From assembly GCF_003837865.1 (NCBI RefSeq), contig NZ_RQIS01000010.1, forward strand, positions 186,001 through 250,000: a stretch of DNA of 64,000 nucleotides, read 5' to 3'. The translations under genes were made by a program, and so were the position numbers. Numbering within the stretch: the stretch's first letter is position 1; each line of letters starts with the position of its first letter. The notes below the pieces were generated by a model. It saw only the letters and a program-made list of their open reading frames with translations, had not been told where the DNA came from and did not search any database. This document shows positions 26,314 through 35,500 of this stretch, one piece after another. The stretch comes from Paraburkholderia dinghuensis (lineage in GTDB: Bacteria > Pseudomonadota > Gammaproteobacteria > Burkholderiales > Burkholderiaceae).

Positions 26314-27882
26314 ATGCTCAGTCATGCCTGTCTGCGGAGCGGCGCGCTCGCGGTGCTCCTGACGCTGTCCGCGATGCCGTCTTTCGCGCAGTCCTTCCGC
26401 GTGCAGTGTCCCAGCACGACGAACTTGCATCCGACCGCGCTGCCTGCGGGCGCGAGCGAGCCGGCGTACAACGGGCCGTCTTTCACGGGACAGACTTCCC
26501 AGCCGACGAAAAATATCAACGGCGCCATCAAGTGCCAGCAGATTTCGGGCGGCGACGGTTACGCGACCATGGCCGACGGTACGCAAACGTACCTGTTCTC
26601 GTTCGGTCCGCTGTCGGGTCTCGCCGATATTCGCAACGGCCTGCCGGGAACGGAGTTCGCCGCCATCTTCAATACACTAGGCGACCCGAGGACGAACCCG
26701 GCCTACAACGGCGCGGTCGGACAAGTGCCCGATCCCGACTCGACTCCTAATCCGGGCGCGATTGACGGACACGTCGATCCGCGACCGATCATGGACATCG
26801 GCGTCATGAATGGCAACATTCCGGCGCCTACGATGGCAATCGATGAGGACGACGAATTTTTCCTGACGTTGACAAACGTCGGGATGATCATGCGTCCGGA
26901 CCTCTTCGAGCAGCACACGGTCCACTTCCACGGCTATCCGAACGCCTCGTCGTTCTACGATGGCGTGCCTGACGCGTCGGTCGCGATCAACATCGGCGCG
27001 AGCTTTACCTACTACTATCTCGCGCCCGATGCCGGCACCTACTTCTGGCACTGCCATATCACGCCGCCCGAGCACCTGCAGATGGGCATGGTCGGCCAGA
27101 TTTTCGTGAGGCCGCGTCAGAACCGGGTTCCGGGTGGCACGAGCCTCTATAGCTCACTGGTTCAGCAGCAGAATGACCCGCGCACGATGTGCGGCACGGA
27201 CATTCTCTGCTCGACGCCGCTGCCGCCTTCCAACGGCGTGCTGCATGTCAACAACAAGAGCGGCACACCGACGCTTTACGCCTACAACGATGGCGACGGA
27301 TCGACCGCCTACGACGTCGAGTATCCGGTCCAGATTCACGGCTTCGATCCGAACTTCCACTTCGTCGGGATGACGTTCAATCCCGAGCCCTTCACCGACA
27401 TGAAGGACAAGTACTTCCTGCTGAACGGCCGCAGCTACCCGGACACGGTGACACAAGGCCCGATGCAGACGCCGGTCGCCGACGGAACAAAGCATTACTC
27501 GCAGCCGTTGCCCGCGCTGATCAACATTCCCTCGGGTGGCCGCGCGCTGTTGCGCATCTCGGACCTCGACGTCACCGAGTTCCAGACGCTCGCATCGCTG
27601 GGCATTCCGATGCACGTGATCGGTGTGAACGCACGCTTGCTGCGCGATTTGTCGGGCAACGACATGACGTACTTCACGAACTCGGTGACGCTTGGCGGCG
27701 GCGAATCGGTCGACGTGATCCTGGACGCGAGCGATACGACGCGTTACGCGCCGGGTTCCGTTTTCTACCTCTACACGCCGAATCTCGACCATCTGTCGAA
27801 CGATGCCGAGAATTTCGGCGGGCTGATGACCGAAGTTCATATCTGCCACGCGGTCGACCCGACCACGAAGGCGTGCAGCTAG
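26314..27882 (+). CDS. Multicopper-oxidase-like exported protein (first of tandem)
   Basis: This 522-residue protein has a Sec signal peptide (cleavage after PSFA, residue 25) and cupredoxin domains. One domain (about 150-270) holds the copper motifs: HTVHFHG (H201, H204, H206) and HCHITPPEHLQMGM (H246, C247, H248, H254, with M257/M259). That gives a complete type 1 set of His, Cys, His and Met. The C-terminal half is cupredoxin-like but lacks a Cys-containing motif. A very strong GGAGGAGGT ribosome site precedes the ATG. It starts a gene series with a second multicopper protein, a giant mosaic protein, cytochrome c and Sco. Metal oxidation is possible; the substrate is unknown. Confidence 0.88.
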   Translation: MLSHACLRSGALAVLLTLSAMPSFAQSFRVQCPSTTNLHPTALPAGASEPAYNGPSFTGQTSQPTKNINGAIKCQQISGGDGYATMADGTQTYLFSFGPLSGLADIRNGLPGTEFAAIFNTLGDPRTNPAYNGAVGQVPDPDSTPNPGAIDGHVDPRPIMDIGVMNGNIPAPTMAIDEDDEFFLTLTNVGMIMRPDLFEQHTVHFHGYPNASSFYDGVPDASVAINIGASFTYYYLAPDAGTYFWHCHITPPEHLQMGMVGQIFVRPRQNRVPGGTSLYSSLVQQQNDPRTMCGTDILCSTPLPPSNGVLHVNNKSGTPTLYAYNDGDGSTAYDVEYPVQIHGFDPNFHFVGMTFNPEPFTDMKDKYFLLNGRSYPDTVTQGPMQTPVADGTKHYSQPLPALINIPSGGRALLRISDLDVTEFQTLASLGIPMHVIGVNARLLRDLSGNDMTYFTNSVTLGGGESVDVILDASDTTRYAPGSVFYLYTPNLDHLSNDAENFGGLMTEVHICHAVDPTTKACS

Positions 27883-27892
27883 GAGAACGAAC

Positions 27893-29524
27893 GTGAGCTA
27901 CTTCCTGTATGGCTACCGTATCGTGTGCCGCGCGCGCCTTCTGGCGGCCGAACGCCTTGCGCGCGCAACGGGCGGCGCACTTCTCGCGCTGATACTCGGG
28001 CTGCCGGTTTCGTATGCATTCGCGGCGGCGCCCGGTATCACGGGACCGACATTCGACCTCGTCGCTTCGGCGGACCGCATCACGCAACCGGACGGCAACA
28101 GCATCTACTCGTGGGGCTACGGCTGCAATACCCCGCCCGCGGGATTTTCACCGGCCGCGATCCCGGGTGCGAATTGCACGGCCATGCAGATTCCCGGACC
28201 GACGCTGATCGTCAAGCAGGGTGACGTGGTGACGGTCACGTTGACGAACAATCTGCCCGCGGCCGCAGGCAATACGTCGATCCTGTTTCCGGGCTTCCAG
28301 GTCTGCGCCGCGAAACTCAACGCGGACGGCACCTGTCCCGCTGCCCAGACGGGTGTGCCGGGACTGCTGACGCGCGAGGCGCAGCACGGCGGCACGGTGA
28401 CATACAGCTTCGTCGCCAGCACGCCAGGCACGCATGCGTACTACAGCGGCACGCAGGGCGATCTGCAGATCGAGATGGGGTTGTCCGGTGCATTGATCGT
28501 GCTGCCGACGACTGCCCCTGGTACGCTCGCCACGCCGGCCGGTTGCCACTTGATGAACGGCGGGGTACTGCTCGACGGGCAGCCCGATTTCCGCAATGCC
28601 GTCGCTGCGTACAACCACAGCTCGGCGTGCTACGACCGCGAATATCTGTTCCAGTTTTCCGAAATGGATCCGAACATCCACACCCAGGCGGAGCAGGAAG
28701 CCCAGAAGACGTGTACGCAGCAAACGGGCTGCATGCTCGTGCAGACCGAGCCGTACCATCCGGCGTATTTCATGATCAACGGCCGTTCGATGCCGGACGA
28801 CATGGATCCGAACTACGCGTCGCAGTATCCGCATCAGCCGTACAACGGCAATCCGCACATGCATCCCGGCGAACTCGTGCTGTTGCGGGTGATCGGCGAC
28901 GGTCGCTGGCAGCACCCGTTCCACGAACACGGCAACCATGTGCGCGTTCTCGCACGTGACGGCAACCTGCTGTTGAGCCGGACGGACCCGACCAAGCTGG
29001 CCGGCCCGCTCCTGTTCACCACGACGACGACGCCAGGTCTCGCGATGGACGGCATCTTCTACTGGACGGGCAAGGGCCTGAACTGGGACGTCTACGGACA
29101 CAAGCCCGGCGACGGCAGCGTGTGCATTCCCGATGCGAACGGCTACTACACCTCGAATCCGTCGGCGCCCAACTACTACGAGTGGTGCGCCGACCACGCG
29201 AAGGCGCTCGAGGCGCATCCATTCGGCAACGTGGCGAGCGGCGGACCGGTGACGTTGCCGGACGCGCGCGTGCTGACCAACGGCACGTGGTACGGCGGCA
29301 GCCCCTACCTCGGTCCCGACGCGACCATGCGCGCAACCGGTTTCACGGGAACGACGCCGCCTTCCGGCACCGTCGTCAACCCGCCGTCGTCCGAGGCTGG
29401 CTTCGCCTTCATGTGGCATTCGCACAATGAGCGCGAGATCACGACGAATAACACGTTTCCAGGCGGGATGATGATGATGATGCTCGTCGATCCGCAGGCG
29501 TACACGATCAACGAAGGCAACTAG
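27893..29524 (+). CDS. Multicopper-oxidase-like exported protein (second of tandem)
   Basis: This 543-residue protein starts at GTG 27893 (AGGAG 7 nt upstream), 10 bp after the first multicopper gene. A long N-terminus leads to a signal helix ending near AFAAAPG. The N-terminal cupredoxin has lost its copper histidines (GTHAYYSGTQ where GTYWYHSH is usual). The C-terminal cupredoxin has HPFHEHGNH (H341, H344, H346, H349) and WHSHNERE (H509, H511), but Ser510 stands where oxidases have the type 1 Cys, and PGGMMMMMLV follows. It thus keeps type 2/3-like ligands but no evident blue-copper site. It may work with the neighbouring protein, which has the Cys. Confidence 0.87.
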   Translation: MSYFLYGYRIVCRARLLAAERLARATGGALLALILGLPVSYAFAAAPGITGPTFDLVASADRITQPDGNSIYSWGYGCNTPPAGFSPAAIPGANCTAMQIPGPTLIVKQGDVVTVTLTNNLPAAAGNTSILFPGFQVCAAKLNADGTCPAAQTGVPGLLTREAQHGGTVTYSFVASTPGTHAYYSGTQGDLQIEMGLSGALIVLPTTAPGTLATPAGCHLMNGGVLLDGQPDFRNAVAAYNHSSACYDREYLFQFSEMDPNIHTQAEQEAQKTCTQQTGCMLVQTEPYHPAYFMINGRSMPDDMDPNYASQYPHQPYNGNPHMHPGELVLLRVIGDGRWQHPFHEHGNHVRVLARDGNLLLSRTDPTKLAGPLLFTTTTTPGLAMDGIFYWTGKGLNWDVYGHKPGDGSVCIPDANGYYTSNPSAPNYYEWCADHAKALEAHPFGNVASGGPVTLPDARVLTNGTWYGGSPYLGPDATMRATGFTGTTPPSGTVVNPPSSEAGFAFMWHSHNEREITTNNTFPGGMMMMMLVDPQAYTINEGN

Positions 29525-29540
29525 ATCGGGGAGACTCGCG

Positions 29541-32500
29541 ATGAGAACCGCACACGTGAAAAGAGTGCTTCGCGGCCTCGTTCGGGCAAGTGCAGCCGCG
29601 ATGTTGCTGGCTGCCGCAAGCCACGCGGCCCATGCCCAGACCGTCGTCAACCTGACGGCGCAGGCCTCGGTCATCGCACTGCCCGATGGTCAGTCGGTGC
29701 CGATGTGGGGCTACACTTGCGCATCGGGGGCGACGCCTGCGACGGCGTGCGCGTCGGCCAATCCGGGCGCGGGCACGAGCACGAGCTGGTCGCCGGTGGT
29801 GATTACCGCGCAGACCGGCCAGTCGCTCACGATCAACCTGACCAACAGCCTGCCGGGCCTGGTGCCGACCTCGCTCGTCATCGTCGGCCAGCTTGGCGGC
29901 GGACTCGGCAAGACGGCAACGACCACGCCAAGCCCCGCGCACGCGACGCAGAGCGCCACAACCTGGCCGATTGCCGCCAGTTCTTCAAGCGTCGCGCAGT
30001 TCGTCCCGCCCACTCAGGGTCCGCGCGTGCAGTCGTTCGCGACAGAAGCGGCGCACGGCCAGCAGGTCGCGCTGACGTGGAGCAACCTCTCAGCCGGCAC
30101 GTATCTGATCGAGTCCGGTACGCACCCGTCGATCCAGGGGCCCATGGGTCTCTACGGCGTGCTGATCGTCAAAACGCCCGCGAACGGCACGACGCGCGCG
30201 CTGGCCTATCCGGGTGTCAGCTACGACGCCGATGTGCCACTCGTATTGAGCGAGATCGATCCGGTGCAGAACGCGGCGGTGGCATCGGCGGTCGTGACGT
30301 CGGGGTTCAGCGAAACGAAAGTGTGGTCCGGGCAGTCGGGGCAGTGCGGCGATCCCCAGTCGTCCTCGTTCGGCACCTGCTATCCGCCGGCGGTCAATTA
30401 CGACCCGCGCTATTACCTGATCAACGGCGTGGCTTTTGACCGCTCGAACACCGGGGCATCGACGTTCCCGGCGACCGCGCCCGCCGGCACGGGGCAAGTG
30501 CTGCTTCGCTTTGTCAACGCCGGCCTGCGGATGCATGTGCCCTCGGTGGTCGGTGCGCAGACAGGCGCTACGCCGAATTCCGGCTTTTCGCTCGTCGCGG
30601 AAGACGGCAATCTGTTGCCCGGCACGATGCGCGTGCAGACGGTCGCGTTTCTTGCCGCCGGAAAAACTTACGATGTCCTGATCAATGCCCCGGCCACGGG
30701 ATCGCTGGCATTGCCGGTGTTCGACCGGCAACTCAGTCTCTCGACGAACAATCAGCGTGACGGCGGCATGCAGGCCTATATCAGCGTGAACGGCGGGGCC
30801 ACGCCGACGTCGCAGGCGGGTAACGCAGGCGCGGTCGCGAATCCTGATACGTACTTCCTCGTGCCGGGCAATACGCTGAGCGTCGCGGACCCGGCCAAAG
30901 GCGTGATTGCCAACGACGTCGGCGTGTACGGCGTAACGGTCCTCACGCAGCCGACTGGCGGAAAACTGACGCTTAATTCAAACGGCACATTCACGTATGT
31001 GCCGAATTCCGGCACGACGAGCGACAGTTTCGTCTATGAGGCCAACGGCAATCCCGCGATTACCGCGACGGTTACACTCGCGCCCTGCACGAGCGGTTCC
31101 GGCTGCTTGTCGGGCAAGCCCGTCGCGAACAACAGCAGCTATACCAGCAATATCGCGTCGCTCTTTCACTCGGGCGCGCCGGGCGTACTAGCGTACGCGA
31201 GCGATCCGGGCGGCCTGCCGCTCACGGCGGTGTTGTCCGGTTCGCCCTCGGGCGGTACCGTGACGCTGAACCAGGACGGCTCATTCAATGCCATCCCATC
31301 GGTGCCTCCGGTCGCGGGCGGTACCGCGACGGTGACGTTCACCTATACGGCGGTCAATTCGCAGAACAGCGCCAGCAGTCCGGCAACGGCCACTGTGACG
31401 TTCCAGGGGGGCAGTGGTCTGGTCGTTGCCGTCAAGGACGCGCCAACCGGCACGGCGATCAGCGACTACCGCTGGATCATCGAGGAAGACCGCACATTCC
31501 AGATCGACCCGGCGTGCCAGGTCAATTCGACGACGCGCCCGTCCACGTGCCCGCCGCTTCCCGTTCCGAGCCTCGGTACCAGCTTCCATACCAGCTACAT
31601 GCCGGTCGTGGCTGCGGGATGCGTCGGCACGGTTTCGTGCGAGTCGGGCCAGACTGTCTACGACCCGACGTCGCAGAGCCACAAGCCGGCCGTTTGTGAC
31701 GTCGGCGATGGACAGTGCCGCATCACTGCCGGGCAGCAGACGCCGGTCGACCCGTCGCAGGTAAAACTCGATCCGACGAAGCACTACTACATCTCGATCC
31801 TGCCCGGTGATGCGGGCAACACGTTCACGAACGGCGCGGGCACGCCGCAGCCGGTCAATCCGAGCAATCCGACCGGGGCGCAGCGCCAGTTCGACATCTC
31901 GAAGGATTGCCCGTCCGGTCCTGGCGGCGCGGACTTCGCGCCGGGCAGCGGCAAGTGCGGTCACGCGATCGGCGGGGCGATGATCGCGGCCAACCAGTTG
32001 AGCGTCAACGTGCTCCTGCAACAGACGCCGCTGCAGACGGCCAAGATCTCGGTATTCGTCTTCGAGGACGATTCACCGCTCAACGGCGAAATCGACGTGA
32101 GCGGCGGCACCGACGCGTTCGGCACCGCGCGCGAGCCCGGCCTCGGCGGCTTCGAAATCAAGCTGTTCGACGATGCGGGCGGCACGGGCGACGCGACCGG
32201 GCAGATGACCTACGACATGTTCAACATGCCGCTGTCGAATTCGCTGCAGAACGTAACCGATCCCGCGACCGGGCTGAACGCTTGCCCGATTTCGGTCAAG
32301 ACCACGAACGGGATCGTCGGCATGATCCCGACCTGCCCGAAGTTCGAGTCCGATGGCAAGACGCTGTCGCCGCTCGTCGGCCAGGCGATCATCGCGAACC
32401 TGATGCCGGGACGCTATGGCGTCGTTGCCTATCCGGCTGCCGACCGCATCGCGCGCGGCGAGGAATGGCTGCAGACCAACACGCTCGACGGGCAGAAGGC

Positions 32501-35500
32501 ACACGATGCATTCATCCGGATCGGCGGACCCTCGTACTTCCAGGAATTCGGACCGGCCGGCTTCCACGTGACGATCGGCTTTGCGAATCCGAAGATCATC
32601 AACGCACGTCTGCCGCTGTTGTGCCCGGCGGGCACCGCGTGCAACAACTCGTTGAGCGGACGCATCACGAATCTGCACTACAGCCGTCCGCCGAATGAGA
32701 ATCTGTATGGCGCTGGCACGCGCGATTCGTTGAGTTTCACGCAATGCTACGTGAGCGTTGGTGATCCCGACGGCGACGATGTCGCGTTCACGAAATGCAA
32801 TCAGGACGGGTCGTTCAACTTCAGCGGCCTGCCCGACGGCACGTACCGCATCACCGTGTTCGACCAGTGGAACGATCAGATCGTCGACGGGCTCGCGACC
32901 GCCGTGCAATTGAAGGGTGGTACGAACACCAGCGTCGGCGAACTACCGGTTCTGCAATGGCACACGAACCTCTATACACGCACGTACCTCGATAACGACG
33001 GCTCGCACGTCTCGAGCGCCAGCCAGCCCGGTTTGGCGTTGGTGCAGACCAACATTCGCTATCGCGACGGCAGCTATTCGAATTTCAACAACACGGATCT
33101 GAACGGCTATGCGTCGTTTAACGAAGTATTTCCGTTGTTCAACTGGTACGTTGCCGAAGTCGACACGACGCGCTTCAAGCAGACTGGCGTGCACGTAGTC
33201 TATGACGCCGGCGGTCCAGTCGACGGAACCGGCAAGGGCGGCGGCAATTCGACGATCGCCTCGCATTACGCGAACACGGTGGAGACGTTCCACGTGCCAA
33301 CCAACCTGCGCGTGCCGGGTGCCACCTACTGCAACGACGCAGACTGCAAGGACCGCTCCGGAACCAACCCCTCGACTGGCCGTATCGACCCGCCGTGGGT
33401 CACGACGATGGGCTGGCAGGGATTCTCGGGACAAAGCTCGTTCATCGAGTTCGGCAAGGCGCCATTCGCGACAGGCGAAAACGGTGGCATCACCGGCGAG
33501 GTCGTCTACGCGTCGACGCGTCCGTTCGACGACCCGACGTTGCTCGTCCACGCGAGCTGGACGCCCAATGTGCCAAACGTAACGGTCAACCTGTATCAGG
33601 AGGGCACCGCGGCGGACGGCACGCCAAGCCTTCAACTGGTGGACTCGACGAAGACGAGCAGCTGGGACGACTGGGCGCAGGGCTTCCGGTCGGACGGCAT
33701 GCCGAACATGAACTGCCCGGGCCAGGACCCGAACGATCCGTTCTTCTACACGTTACAGAACACGACGCAGTGGCTCGATGCCCAGAATCGTCCGCTGCCG
33801 GCTCAATCGCAGTTCAAGTGCTACGACGGCATGCACATGTTCAACCAGTTGCAGCCTGCGCCCTATGACGGCATGTATCAGTTCCCGAGCGTCACGGGCC
33901 GCGATCCCTCGACCGGAAAGCCGACCGGCACGAACTGCACGGTTTGCGTGGCGAACCCGACGGATGCCAGCGCGAAAATGCTGCCTGCCGGCAAGTATGT
34001 CGTCGAGGTGATCGTGCCTCCCGGCTACGAACTCGTTAAGGAAGAGGACAAGAACATCCTGATTGGCGACAACTACATTGCGCCGGTGACACAGCAGTTC
34101 GGCAGCCTCGGCAACATCTTCATCCTGCCCGACCAGGCGGCCGTGAACGAGGCGTACAACCCGAACAATGCGCAGAACCCGACGACGAATCTGGGTTCGA
34201 ATCCGGAGAGTGACTCCGGGAAGCAGGGCAACGAGCAACTTTGGCCCTGCGTGGGAACGCTGCGCATCGTGCCGGACTACATCAGCCTGTTCCCGGGTTC
34301 ACAGGAAGTGGCACCCTTCGCCGGAGCGTCGCGCCATCTGTGTGATCGCAAGGAGGTCACGCTGACCGACCAGATGCAGGCGCGCGCGAAGTTCTGGATC
34401 TTCAGTTCGACGCACGTTGCCGCGCACTTCACGGGCTTCATGCTCGACGACTTTTCGTCGGAGTTCGATCCGTACTCGCCGCAATTCGGCGAAAAATTCG
34501 CGGTGCCGAACGTGCCGGTATCGCTGAAGGACTTCGCGGGTAACGAGGTCGAGCGTGTGTACTCGGATCAATGGGGCATCTTCAACGGGCTCAACTACTC
34601 GACGTGGGAGGTCAACCCACCGAATCCGACCGGCTATGCGCCGACGATGATGATCGCCTGCATGAACGATCCGGACAAGCCCGACCCGGCGCATCCGGGC
34701 CAGACGATGCGCGATCCGCTCTACAACCCGGCGTACAGCCAGTTCTGCTATGAAATTCCGTTCATGCCTGGACAGACCCAGTACATGGACACGCCGGTCG
34801 TCCCGGTGCAGGCTTTCGCCGATGGCTATAACCCGCCCGACTGCGCGTATCCGGATGGCACGCCGGCGGTTTCGTCGGTGACGGGCGACAGCATCGGCGG
34901 CGGCGCGGGACCGTGGGTATCGACCGCCGGTCATACGCTGACGATCAACGCGCTCGGCGATCAGACTGTGCCCAACCATGCGTACGACGGTCCGGCAGCA
35001 ACGACGGCCCCGTACAACCAGAAGTTCGTGACGCGGCACTACGGATTCGGGACCACGAAGGGCACCGGGTCGGTCACGATTGGCGGCGTGAACGCGCCGG
35101 TCACGTCGTGGAGCGACACGCAGATCACCGTGACGGTGCCTACCCTGAACGTGTTGCAGTCGAGCTGCACGATACAACAGCGCGGCATCACGACGGCGAC
35201 CCGTTGCGGAGAGCTTGTCATCACGTCGGGCAACGGCAAGAAGTCGATCGACACCGTGACCGTCACGATCGGCGGCAAGACGCCGACCTATGTCGCGGGC
35301 GAGAACGGCACGAGCAATGCGATCCAGAAAGCGATCGACGCTGCGACGCCGGGCGACATGATCATCGTTGGGCCGGGCACGTACAACGAGATGCTGCTGA
35401 TGTGGAAGCCCCTGCGGTTGCAGGGTGTCGGCGCGCCGTCTGTCATCGTGAATGCGAACACGCATCCGTCCGGCAAGATGGATCCGTGGCGGCGTCAGGT

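Noticed and set aside
26314..29524. Calling either tandem multicopper gene a copper-resistance CopA or a laccase
   Set aside because: Neither has the full set of four His motifs in one chain, and no copB/copC or twin-arginine signal is present.
28148..29674. 508-codon minus-strand frame under the second multicopper gene
   Set aside because: It is antisense to a protein with conserved copper motifs and has shadow-like composition.
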